A DNA stretch of 44,641 nucleotides, taken from contig CAZESB010000006.1 of the NCBI GenBank assembly GCA_964515115.1, positions 1 through 44,641 on the forward strand, read 5' to 3'. The position numbers were made by a program, and so were the translations under genes. Positions 8,659-16,186 of the stretch are shown piece by piece; the stretch's first letter is position 1, and every line of letters begins with the position of its first letter. The notes under the pieces were generated by a model. It saw only the letters and a program-made list of their open reading frames with translations, ran no database searches and was not told where the DNA came from. The DNA comes from UBA1370 sp964515115 (GTDB taxonomy: Bacteria > Patescibacteriota > Microgenomatia > UBA1400 > PJMF01).

Positions 8659-8937
8659 GTGGAGGAAAATCGCGGTTGGAGGGCCGTCTCCCCGCCGCAA
8701 TTGCGCGGTTGGGGTGAAATCCATGGCTCTCCGGGAGAAAAAGTGTTTGAATTAAATGAGGGCGAGCTGCGGCTCGCCCTCATAATCATCCTGGTCGTCG
8801 CCGCGCTCGCGGCGGCGATCATTTTCCTGAGCAGCCCCGAGATTTTTCCGGGGCTGCTCGACAATCTGCCTTACCCGGAGTGCATCCCGGGTAAGGCAGA
8901 CGCATTGCAGCCGCCCTTGGGCTGCGTGCGTCCCTGA
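8659..8937 (+). CDS. Alternative reading: small single-pass membrane protein (92 aa) within the hairpin array
   Basis: A GTG at 8659 opens 92 codons ending in TGA, all inside the hairpin-array transcript. The product would have a hydrophobic segment at about residues 39-58 (LALIIILVVAALAAAIIFL) and a Pro/Cys-containing tail. G or C dominates third positions over the later two thirds, unlike neighbouring genes. No good Shine-Dalgarno is seen, and nearly every codon of the second half lies in a perfect stem. The frame may be a by-product of RNA structure, or a protein whose mRNA is highly structured. Listed as an alternative. Confidence 0.25.
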   Translation: MEENRGWRAVSPPQLRGWGEIHGSPGEKVFELNEGELRLALIIILVVAALAAAIIFLSSPEIFPGLLDNLPYPECIPGKADALQPPLGCVRP

Positions 8938-8945
8938 GCCCACCC

Positions 8946-8987
8946 GCCCCGCCGGCCGAAAACCGGCGGGGCTTTCCTTTACCTTTC
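8946..8987 (+). terminator. Terminator-like hairpin closing the array
   Basis: GCCCCGCCGG and CCGGCGGGGC form a 10-bp stem with a CCGAAAA loop, followed by TTTCCTTTACCTTT. The tract is T-rich but interrupted by C. Confidence 0.55.
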
Positions 8988-9041
8988 CCTCAGCACTTTC
9001 CCAACCCCCAACCTCCTCAACCCCAATTTTAGCCTGATTTG

Positions 9042-9050
9042 TGGTATAAT
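9042..9050 (+). promoter_or_regulatory. Extended -10 promoter of the 201-aa gene
   Basis: TGGTATAAT, a perfect extended -10. No good -35 is found at 17 bp. The start near 9057 gives a leader of about 37 nt with a full AAGGAGG Shine-Dalgarno. Confidence 0.6.
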
Positions 9051-9093
9051 GGACTCTCTGCCCCAGAGAAAAACTAATGTCCTAAGGAGGTAT

Positions 9094-9699
9094 ATGGCAT
9101 ACGTAATCACCTCAGGCGATGAGGGAGTCCAGATCAACGAAGGTACTCGCCTGGCTTTTGCCGGCGCGGGTTACAAACTCGATGGTTTTGGGGAGGCTGT
9201 CAAAATTCTCAAAAAATATCTCGGCCAAGAGCTGCGGATTGCTGCCGCTGCGGAAAATGCTTGGGTTAAGGATCAGCTCGATCTCGACAACTGGGAGCAG
9301 GTCAACGCCAGCTCTCAACAGCATACTCAAGCCCTAGCCGATCAGCACAAGCTGCTTTATGCCGGCTACATTCCCTTTTCTGATCCGGTTGAACTCGATC
9401 ATGGCATTCGTGGCCACATGGTTCGCCCTGAAGGGATGCATTTGGCTACCAAAATTGCTTTTACCCTTGGTGGTGGTGAGCAAACTTACAATCTTGGTCA
9501 CTTTCTGATCAGCGCCGACTGGGTGGGTGATGCCGATGAAAAATTGGTACGCCGAGTTTTAGAACCGCAGATCACTCACTACACCAGCCTGGTCAATCAA
9601 GAGAAGCTGCCTTTTGAGTTCGAAGAAGCCGGTGAACTGCCGGAAGAAATGAAAGAGCGCAACCGCGCCATGCTGAAAAAAGTCGGCCTTTTACCATAA
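9094..9699 (+). CDS. Hypothetical protein (201 aa)
   Basis: I do not recognise this family. The ATG at 9094 is chosen over an in-frame upstream start at 9049 because AAGGAGG ends 3 nt before it and because 9049 lies within the -10 region. The protein (MAYVITSGDEGVQINEGTRL...) is soluble and acidic, with no signal peptide. A His/Met-rich middle contains GIRGHMVRPEGMHL and GGGEQTYNLGHFL. It has its own promoter and its own terminator at 9712-9735, so it is a single-gene unit. Confidence 0.85.
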   Translation: MAYVITSGDEGVQINEGTRLAFAGAGYKLDGFGEAVKILKKYLGQELRIAAAAENAWVKDQLDLDNWEQVNASSQQHTQALADQHKLLYAGYIPFSDPVELDHGIRGHMVRPEGMHLATKIAFTLGGGEQTYNLGHFLISADWVGDADEKLVRRVLEPQITHYTSLVNQEKLPFEFEEAGELPEEMKERNRAMLKKVGLLP

Positions 9700-9711
9700 A
9701 AAACAGGCAAG

Positions 9712-9735
9712 TAGGGCACATTCAGGCCCTATTTT
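9712..9735 (+). terminator. Intrinsic terminator
   Basis: TAGGGC and GCCCTA (6 bp, 8-nt loop) followed by TTTTAATT, 12 nt after the stop of the 201-aa gene. Confidence 0.65.
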
Positions 9736-9751
9736 AATTGCAAATTTTTTA

Positions 9752-9779
9752 TTGACAAATAACTCCAGCCAAGTAAACT
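9752..9779 (+). promoter_or_regulatory. Promoter of the 254-aa gene
   Basis: TTGACA (9752-9757), 16-bp spacer, TAAACT (9774-9779). The start near 9787 gives a short leader to the ATG at 9809. Confidence 0.5.
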
Positions 9780-9808
9780 AACCAAGTATCAATAGTTGAA
9801 AGGTAGGT

Positions 9809-10573
9809 ATGGGGGGCGAAATGCAACAACCTCATGAAACTGAAACGCCAGAAAAAATTTTATTAGAAGCCGCCAAAAATCACGCTGAAAAGATGCGCGT
9901 GGCGGCGGACGACAAATTAGCCAAATGCGTTGACGGCGGCTACAAAGAAAACGAAGCGGTGGGAGCGTTGGCTATTCCCGGCGGCCATCTTGGTATTGCC
10001 ATGAATTTGTTGGCTCTGGGATATTCTCCGCAGGAATCGTTTGATATGACCTATAATTTTCTCAATGATCTAGGCATTACTTTTGGTTGGCATACTGATA
10101 ATCATGAGGGCCATGGCGAAACTATTGTTGGTTGCGGCCACTGCAATGCTGCCATCAAGCGTGGCGAGGAGTATGGTGTTGACGGTGAGGCCGTAGCAGA
10201 ATTGCTTGATCTCATCAGAACCGAACAGCAGCGCGGCGAAAAAAAGATGGAATGTGTGGTGCTCAATCGGGATCATGCCGAAAAAGCTATTTTGGTTGTG
10301 AGAAGCACTGATTTTACGGTCAAACCTTGGGACGAAGAGGCCGATATTCAGTACTTTATTTATGATCAGGCTCGGCATATGCTGCTTTTGGATGAGCTGG
10401 CTGAAGTCTATGATCTTGATAGAGAGCAACTGCAAGCAGTAGTTGAGCATCAAATCAACGCCACTCTGGGGTTACTGGGTTCAAGCCGAGGCAAGCCGAT
10501 GATTGCCGTGGATGTTTCCGATGGTGACGCGGCGGTAGTGGCAATGTTGGGTTACGCGCCGGTGATTGAGTAA
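9809..10573 (+). CDS. Putative metal-binding protein with carbonic-anhydrase-like Cys/His pattern (254 aa)
   Basis: The N-terminal half holds a cluster of possible ligands: Cys40 in CVDGG, His60 in IPGGHLG, His95, His99 and His102 in HTDNHEGH, and Cys109, His111 and Cys112 in GCGHCNA. The order C-x-D followed by a GGH loop and a GxxHC-type motif recalls beta-carbonic anhydrases, but the usual CxDxR Arg is missing, so activity cannot be claimed. The C-terminal half is a mixed alpha/beta region without clear motifs. The ATG at 9809 follows AAAGGTAGGT; a second ATG at 9821 follows GGGGGG and is an alternative. Soluble; a single-gene unit just before the rRNA operon. Confidence 0.8.
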   Translation: MGGEMQQPHETETPEKILLEAAKNHAEKMRVAADDKLAKCVDGGYKENEAVGALAIPGGHLGIAMNLLALGYSPQESFDMTYNFLNDLGITFGWHTDNHEGHGETIVGCGHCNAAIKRGEEYGVDGEAVAELLDLIRTEQQRGEKKMECVVLNRDHAEKAILVVRSTDFTVKPWDEEADIQYFIYDQARHMLLLDELAEVYDLDREQLQAVVEHQINATLGLLGSSRGKPMIAVDVSDGDAAVVAMLGYAPVIE

Positions 10574-10589
10574 AATTTCAAAATCACCC

Positions 10590-10618
10590 TTGCAAACCTA
10601 AATCGACTATAATATAAT
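10590..10618 (+). promoter_or_regulatory. rRNA operon promoter
   Basis: TTGCAA (10590-10595), a 17-bp spacer and a perfect TATAAT (10613-10618); an overlapping TATAAT lies at 10608-10613. The leader (10626-10765) contains a short CTGTT/AACAG stem and a TCCGCC-CAT-GGCGGA palindrome at 10653-10667. Confidence 0.75.
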
Positions 10619-10765
10619 CACAGTCCTGTTCGGGATAACAGATTTTATCGTGTCCGCCCATGGCGGATAAAGACATTTCACCAGGCAGCTTGTTTGGCGA
10701 AATCCCTCAAAGTCATTTACAAAATTAAGAAGCAAGGTGCGACTTGTCCGCTCCTGACGTGAATT

Positions 10766-10839
10766 GGGCCCTTAGCTCAGTTGGCTAGAGCGCATCATTT
10801 GCAATGATGAGGCCAAGGGTTCGAATCCCTTAGGGTCCA
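10766..10839 (+). tRNA. tRNA-Ala (anticodon TGC)
   Basis: A full cloverleaf can be drawn. The 7-bp acceptor (GGGCCCT with AGGGTCC, one G.U) is followed by a 4-bp D stem GCTC/GAGC, anticodon stem CATCA/TGATG with loop TTTGCAA and TGC at 10800-10802, a T arm with GGTTCGAATCC, and discriminator A. CCA is not encoded. It is the first gene of the operon, where a 16S gene would normally stand upstream. Confidence 0.97.
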
Positions 10840-10852
10840 CTCGGGTGCGCGG

Positions 10853-10916
10853 TTGGTGGTTAGCAATTAGTTCTTGGATGTCCTCGCCGGGCTATCTGGG
10901 AACTAACTGCTAGCTT
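10853..10916 (+). other. Leader stem between tRNA-Ala and 23S
   Basis: TTAGCAATTAGTTC and GAACTAACTGCTAG form a long, nearly perfect stem (one mismatch) enclosing about 25 nt. It precedes the 23S processing stalk and probably separates the tRNA from the pre-23S. Confidence 0.5.
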
Positions 10917-10933
10917 CCAAGCTAGAAGTAAGC

Positions 10934-10962
10934 CCTTTAACAAGTGAAGATAACTGTCATGA
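10934..10962 (+). other. 5' strand of the 23S processing stalk
   Basis: This segment pairs with 17214-17242 over almost 29 bp (for example GTGAAGAT with ATCTTCAC and ACTGTCATGA with TCATGACAGT), with two bulges and one mismatch. It closes the whole pre-23S including its introns and is the expected RNase III-type processing stem. Confidence 0.75.
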
Positions 10963-13052
10963 TGTAAAAGTCAGATATAAACGTATATCAGTGGCTTAGC
11001 ATCTAACAAGTCAAGAAGAAAACAAACAAATGCTACTTGATTGCACATTAAATTATGTGAATTAATGCAGATGGTGGATGCCTTGGCTTGCTTGACCGAA
11101 GAAGGACGCCTAGCCCGCGATAGTCGTCGGGGAGCTGGCAAAAAGCTATGATCCGGCGGTGTCCGAATGGGGCAACCCACTCATGTGAGAGCATGGGTAC
11201 TGTCCGCCTTTTGGCGGCCGGGGGTAACGCGTTGAACTGAAATATCTAAGTAAACGCAGGAAAAGAAATCGTAAGAGATTCCCTTAGTAAGCGACGAGCG
11301 AACAGGGAACAGCCCAAATCCGCCTTTGGCGGAGGTTGTAGGACCTCAACATCGTTTTTCAATGAATAGCAGAATACTGTGGAATAAGTAACCAGAGTGC
11401 GTGAAAGTCGCGTACGTGAAATTCAATGAAAAATGTAGAGTGTTCCTGAGTAGGTTCGGAGACGGCAAACTCCGTTCTGAAGCTGGGGTGACCACACCCC
11501 AAGGCTAAATATCAAGCAAGACCGATAGCGAACGAGTACCGTGAGGGAAAGGTGAAAAGAAGGGTGGAAGACCCCATGAAATAGATCCTGAAACCATTTG
11601 CTAACAATCAGAGAGAGTCTGGAGAGCCTTTCGGTTCTATGGATGATCTCGTGCCTATTGAAGAATGAGCCGGCGAGTATTTGCTAGTTGCTTTGGTTAA
11701 TCCGCTCCGCGGAGTAGCCGCAGTGAAAGCGAGCCTGAATAGGGCGACTTTGTAACTAGTGAATGACCCGAAACCAGGTGATCTAACCATGACCAGGGTG
11801 AAGTCCGCTGAAGAGCTGATGGAAGCCCGAACCGTTGTACGCTGCAAGGTGCTCGGATGAGTTGTGGTTCGGAGTAATATGCTAATCGAACCTGGAGATA
11901 GCTGGTTCTCCCTGAAATATATTTAGGTATAGGGTCGCGTTAAGTTTTGAGGGGGTAGAGCACTGATCGGGTGTTCCGGGGGCAACCTCGGCCATCTAGT
12001 CAAACTCCGAATACCTCAAAATGTTTCGCGGCACTCAGCACCTGGGAGCTAAGTTCCGGGAGCTAAAGGAAAACAAACCAGACCTACAGCTAAGGTCTCA
12101 AAGATAAATTTAGTGGGAAAGGAAGTATTAATCCTCAGACACCTAGGAGGTCGGCTTAGAAGCAGCCAACCTTTAAAGAAAGCGTAACAGCTCACTAGCC
12201 GAGGATTAATGCGCCTAAGATATAGCGAGGCTCAAATTTATCACCGAAGCTTAGGGTTTTGCTAACGGATTTATCTGTTGGTGGAGCGGTAAGGGAGCGT
12301 TCTGTGTGCGTTGAAGCTGGCCCGTAAGGAGCTGGTGGAGCGATCAGAAGTGAGAATGCCGGCATGAGTAGCGAAAATGAGGTGAGAATCCTCATCTCCG
12401 AATGACCAAGGTTTCCGCACCCACGTTCGTCGTGTGCGGGTTAGGCGACCCTAAGGTGAGTCTGCCACAAGGCAGAGTAGCCGATGGATTACCGGTTAAT
12501 ATTCCGGTCCTTGGTTAGTATCGTTTGATCTGGGGAAGGACGGTGCAGGATAACGTAATAAGAGCAGTGAATGTTCTTACTAATCACTAAAGTAGTCAGC
12601 GTAGGAAAATCCGCGTTGATGCTGTCCGCTTTCGAGCGGACGTAGCTGAGGTGTGATGGGGCTCCAATTCTTCGGAAAAGGAGTTTTACGCGATTTCAGC
12701 ACCCTGGAAAAGTTTCGCAGAGAGACACTAATCAAATCGTACCGATAACCGACACAGGTGGTCAGGTCGAGTAGACCAAGGAGAGCGAGAGAAAGTAGTT
12801 TAAGGAACTCGGCAAAACAGCTGGGCGTAATTTCGAGAGATGCCCTTCCGCCGCAAGGCGGACGCAGTGAATGTCGTGGGATGGACTGTTTACCAAAAAC
12901 ATAGGTCTGTGCAAACTCGCAAGAGGAGGTATACAGGCTGAAGCCTGCCCAGTGCCGGAAGGTTAATTGCGAGGGTTTTTCCGCCGCAAGGTGGATAAGC
13001 CTTCAATAGAAGCCCCGGTGAACGGCAGCAGTAACTATAACTGTTCTATGGT

Positions 13053-13696
13053 AAGAATTCGTTGCCATAGTAAAACTTGGCTATATGCTGGAAAACCTGA
13101 GTATCTTGCTTTACTACAGTTGATGCAATATTCGAGTGATATATTTCATTCGTAATGGCAAATCGTAGTGACAATAAGTCAAGTGCAGGCAATCAGCAGG
13201 GAAGGCTAAATCCATGGTGGATTGTTGGTTTTACTGACGGAGAAGGTTGCTTTTCAGTAAGTAGGTTTAAAAATCCAACTTGCAAGAGTGGTTATCAAGT
13301 TCTCTATGAATTTGTAATTACTCAAGGAAAAAGCAGCGAAACAGCGATGAAAGCAATTCAAAATTATTTTAATTGTGGTCATATTTATATTAATCGTAGA
13401 TATGATAATCATCATGAAAACTTGCTTCGTTATTGTGTAAGAAAACAGAAGGATCTTAAGGAAATAATTATTCCATTTTTTCTAAAACATCCTTTACAAT
13501 CCGCAAAAAAAGAACAGTTTGAAATATTCTGTTCAAAATTAATGGGTTTGGAACCCTCAGAGACTATACGCCAAGCCCGCCACGGCGGGAAGAGATAGTC
13601 CGATCCTAGTGGCGACACTAGGAGTGTTGCAGAAATGCTAACACCCATCAAAGAATATTGATGAGTAACAAAAAGATTGATGTATCAATCTAAATG
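13053..13696 (+). mobile_element. Group I intron 1, at 23S position 1931
   Basis: The upstream exon ends CTATGGT (U1931) and the downstream exon resumes AGCGAAGTTCC. The joined sequence matches the conserved CCTAAGGTAGCGAAATTCC except at 1928. The exon CTATGGT pairs with intron GCCATAG (13062-13070 area) in a 7-bp P1 with U.G at the splice site; the last intron base is G. Core elements: TGCTGG near 13085 and AATCAGCAGGGAAG near 13170 (P/Q), CAGAGACTATA near 13558 (R) and GAGATAGTCC near 13592 (S). The endonuclease frame lies between Q and R, in the P6 region, and overlaps both. From memory, this is the insertion site of known bacterial introns such as Thermotoga Tna.L1931. Length 644 nt. Confidence 0.9.
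13155..13598 (+). CDS. LAGLIDADG homing endonuclease, single motif (147 aa), in intron 1
   Basis: The LAGLIDADG motif is WWIVGFTDGEGCFSV at about residues 22-36, with a GFTDGEG variant that keeps the catalytic acidic residue. One motif and 147 aa imply a homodimer. It would cut an intronless 23S allele near position 1931 and drive intron homing. The first about 20 residues and the last about 12 are encoded by the intron core (Q and R elements), so part of the RNA serves both as protein code and as ribozyme. No Shine-Dalgarno is seen before the ATG, and translation from pre-rRNA may be weak. Confidence 0.88.
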   Translation: MANRSDNKSSAGNQQGRLNPWWIVGFTDGEGCFSVSRFKNPTCKSGYQVLYEFVITQGKSSETAMKAIQNYFNCGHIYINRRYDNHHENLLRYCVRKQKDLKEIIIPFFLKHPLQSAKKEQFEIFCSKLMGLEPSETIRQARHGGKR

Positions 13697-14258
13697 AGCG
13701 AAGTTCCTTGTCGCTTAATTGGCGACCCGCACGAAAGGTTTAACCAGTCCCACACTGTCTTGAACTACTACTCGGCGAAATTGAAATGGCTGTGAAGATG
13801 CGGCCTACTGATGGCAGGACAAAAAGACCCCGTAGAGCTTTACTACAACTTGGCATTGATGCTGTATATGAGATTGTTTAGCATAGGTGGGAGAATCCTT
13901 CTTAAAAGCTGGATTCGTTAGTGAAATACCACCCGTTTTGTGTGCAGGATCTCACTCAATCTTAATGAAAACTTAAGAGAGGACCCTGTCTGGTGGGTAG
14001 TTTAACTGGGGAGGTTGTTTGCTAAAGAGTAACGCAAACGCGCAATGGTACTCTTAGCCTGGATGGAAATCAGGCTGGACGTGTAATAGCATAAGAGTGC
14101 TTTACTGTGAGACATACAAGTCGAGCAGTTGCGAAAGCAGGTTATAGTGATCCTCGTGCACTTTGTGGAAGGTGCCGGGCTTATCGGATAAAAGTTACCT
14201 CGGGGATAACAGAGTCATCGCTCCTAAGCGTCCCTAGCGTCGGAGCGGTTTGCTACCT

Positions 14259-15160
14259 TAATGAATAATGACATTGGGGTCCCATTTCAGTAATGGGATG
14301 GTGCTGTTCTAGGAATTAGAAAATAACTCAACTAATTCACTAGATAAACATTGGGCTCATAACGGTGAACCCTACGTTTTGTGCAAGGTTTATTTATTAA
14401 AATGAATCTATGCCAAAACTTGGCAACACCGTGGGAAGTCTAACGGAAGTGCAACACTCACTTTTAACAGGTTCTTTGTTGGGAGATGGCTACTTAAGCT
14501 GCAAAACGAACGCATACTTTCAAGTATGTCACTCGTTCTCGCAAAAGAATTATGTTGATTGGAAATACATGTTGCTGGCGCCTTTTGTCAATAACAGGCC
14601 AAAACAATACAAGGGAAATAAGGGAAGAATCGGCTATCGCTTCTGGACAAGAAGCTTGCCAGTTTTTACTCCTTACTATCATCAATTTTATGATTATAAG
14701 GGTAGAAAACACATACCAAATTCTCTCCAAATCACACCTCTTGCATTAGCGGTTTGGTATATGGACGATGGTGCTAAAAATCGAAAGAGTGCTTATCTTA
14801 ATACTCAACAATTTTCAATAGATGATCAGCGCAAGTTGCTTCAAAAATTGAAGGTTCAATATAAGATAGAAGGAAATCTGAACAAGGACAAACAATATTT
14901 TCGGATACGCCTTTATCAGAATAGTTCTGAAAGGTTGAAGAAAATTATTTATCCTTACATGATACCTTCAATGAAGTACAAGCTACCGTTATGACCCCGT
15001 ATCGACTTGAGAGTTTGGGACGAGAACTCTCAGATGGATCGAATTAAATTGACTAAGAATGATTCATTGTTAAAAACAAATCCATAACACGCCCAACTTC
15101 CTTTTAATGAGTAGAGGAAGAAGGTATAGTCAGGCTTTATACGAAAGTATAGAGATTGAG
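14259..15160 (+). mobile_element. Group I intron 2, at 23S position 2500
   Basis: The exon TTTGCTACCT ends at U2500 and CGATGTCGG resumes at 15161; the last intron base is G. P1 is ACCT with GGGT (near 14277), with U.G at the splice site. Core elements: ATAACGGTGAACCCTAC near 14358 (P), CACCGTGGGAAG near 14428 (Q), GACCCCGTATCGACTT near 14993 (R) and GAAGGTATAGTC near 15119 (S), where AGTC pairs with the GACT of R as P7. The endonuclease frame begins before Q and stops within R. Length 902 nt. Confidence 0.88.
14410..14994 (+). CDS. LAGLIDADG homing endonuclease, two motifs (194 aa), in intron 2
   Basis: Two motifs are visible: LLTGSLLGDGYL at about residues 18-29 and LALAVWYMDDGA at about 111-122, the pattern of the LAGLIDADG_2 family, which acts as a monomer. 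The stop codon TGA is the first part of the R element of the intron. The N-terminus (GNTVGSLTEVQ) is encoded by Q. It resembles the enzyme of intron 3 in motifs, length and placement. Confidence 0.92.
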   Translation: MPKLGNTVGSLTEVQHSLLTGSLLGDGYLSCKTNAYFQVCHSFSQKNYVDWKYMLLAPFVNNRPKQYKGNKGRIGYRFWTRSLPVFTPYYHQFYDYKGRKHIPNSLQITPLALAVWYMDDGAKNRKSAYLNTQQFSIDDQRKLLQKLKVQYKIEGNLNKDKQYFRIRLYQNSSERLKKIIYPYMIPSMKYKLPL

Positions 15161-15171
15161 CGATGTCGGCT
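15161..15171 (+). rRNA. 11-nt micro-exon of 23S rRNA (positions 2501-2511)
   Basis: CGATGTCGGCT is the only exon sequence between introns 2 and 3. It corresponds to E. coli C2501-U2511 in the peptidyl transferase centre, including A2503 and U2506. The left border is fixed by the intron 2 G/CGATG junction and the right border by U2511 pairing with the intron 3 guide (GGCT with GGCC). Confidence 0.85.
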
Positions 15172-16041
15172 CAAATTGAGGGCCCCTTTTAGAGCAATCT
15201 AAAAGGTAAATTTGGCTAATAACGGTGAAACCCTACACTGCGAAGCAGGTTGAGGGCAATACCGTGGGAAGTCGAGGAGAAATATGCCACTTACAGACTT
15301 ACAACGACAGGTTCTGATCGGAACTTTGCTTGGAGACGGTCATCTTGAAAGAAATGGACATCACGTCCGTCTCAAGATTGACCACTCTCTTAAGCAAAAA
15401 GCATATGCATGGTGGAAATACCAGGTGTTGAAAAATATTACACCGTCACCACCAAAACGGATTGCTATTTTCGACTCAAGAACCCAAAAGGTTTATAAGC
15501 ATTATCGATTTGCGACTTTCAGTTCCAGCGAATTGGAAGATCTGTATTCACAATTTTATACAGATGGTACGAAAAAAGTACCTTCAAGAATTCGGCAATT
15601 GCTTACAGAACCAGTAAGTTTAGCTGTGTGGTATATGGATGATGGGGCACGTCGGACAGATTGCCAGGCTTTGCGTATTCATACGAATAGCTATGCCTTG
15701 GCGGAAGTACAGTTGTTGCAAAACACACTGCAAGACAATTTTTCTATTCAAACCTCTCTTCATCGAGCTGGAAAGAATGGACATGTCTTATATATTCCGT
15801 CAAGAGCAGCTCAAGCCTTTTGCAATCTGATTCGCCCTTTCACCCTATCCATTTTTAAGGATAAACTCCTTTGACCCCGTAACGACTGGATCCGGATTCA
15901 AGATCATACTTGATGAAGGTGAAGATAGAGATTTGTTGGGATTGTGACCCTAATGACAATCTTTATAACACGCCGAACTCCAACCGTGACAAAGTTGGAA
16001 GATGATATAGTCTGCACTGCTAGTAATAGCAGAGTATTGTG
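15172..16041 (+). mobile_element. Group I intron 3, at 23S position 2511
   Basis: The exon ends GGCT (U2511) and CATCGCATCCTGGGG resumes at 16042; the last intron base is G. P1 is GGCT with GGCC near 15181, with U.G at the splice site. Core elements: ATAACGGTGAAACCCTAC near 15218 (P), CAATACCGTGGGAAG near 15257 (Q), GACCCCGTAACGACT near 15873 (R) and GATGATATAGTC near 16003 (S). The core is very like that of intron 2. The endonuclease frame sits wholly between Q and R. Length 870 nt. Confidence 0.88.
15284..15874 (+). CDS. LAGLIDADG homing endonuclease, two motifs (196 aa), in intron 3
   Basis: Two motifs, LIGTLLGDGHL at about residues 11-21 and LAVWYMDDGA at about 113-122, place it in the LAGLIDADG_2 family as a monomeric enzyme. 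GAGGAG lies 5 nt before the ATG, the only one of the four intron genes with a clear Shine-Dalgarno. The stop TGA merges into the R element, as in intron 2. Confidence 0.93.
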   Translation: MPLTDLQRQVLIGTLLGDGHLERNGHHVRLKIDHSLKQKAYAWWKYQVLKNITPSPPKRIAIFDSRTQKVYKHYRFATFSSSELEDLYSQFYTDGTKKVPSRIRQLLTEPVSLAVWYMDDGARRTDCQALRIHTNSYALAEVQLLQNTLQDNFSIQTSLHRAGKNGHVLYIPSRAAQAFCNLIRPFTLSIFKDKLL

Positions 16042-16043
16042 CA

Positions 16044-16077
<34 letters not shown>

Positions 16078-16098
16078 AGTCTGTTCGCCTATTAAAGC

Positions 16099-16138
<40 letters not shown>

Positions 16139-16186
16139 CCTCTATCCGCCATCAGCGTTAGATAGTTGAGGAAGTTTGTCCCTAGT

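Larger units (their letters stand above)
8590..8987 (+). ncRNA. Candidate structured RNA: array of six GC-rich hairpins
   Basis: Downstream of the promoter the sequence folds into consecutive strong hairpins: 8757-8782 (11 bp, perfect), 8795-8818 (10 bp, one G.T), 8829-8859 (11 bp, perfect), 8865-8900 (14 bp, perfect), 8901-8930 (10 bp with small bulges) and 8946-8972 (10 bp, perfect), the last followed by a pyrimidine tract like a terminator. Weaker pairings precede them (about 8688-8714, and GATTGA near 8594 with TCAATC near 8640). The region is far richer in GC than its neighbours. I checked by eye for tmRNA, RNase P, 4.5S and 6S signatures and found none. A 92-codon frame (8659-8937) crosses the hairpins, so a coding role is not excluded. 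Confidence 0.55.

Noticed and set aside
8590..8987. RNase P RNA, tmRNA, 4.5S RNA or 6S RNA as identity of the hairpin array
   Set aside because: GAGGAAA near 8662 recalls RNase P, but the partner ACAGAA/GGCTTA element is absent; no tRNA-like ends (tmRNA), no GGAAGCAGCC (SRP RNA), no single long bulged helix (6S).
10574..11050. A 16S rRNA gene upstream of 23S
   Set aside because: Only about 475 bp lie between the protein gene and 23S, filled by promoter, tRNA and leader stems; no 16S landmarks.
10971..12395. Several minus-strand frames within 10971-12395, and a 62-codon plus frame at 12967-13155
   Set aside because: They lie in 23S rRNA exon sequence or across an exon/intron border and show no protein features.
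13041..13060. Intron 1 placed at the I-CeuI site (position 1923)
   Set aside because: Placing the border after CTATGGT restores GGTAGCGAA on joining and gives a perfect 7-bp P1 with U.G, which fits 1931, not 1923.
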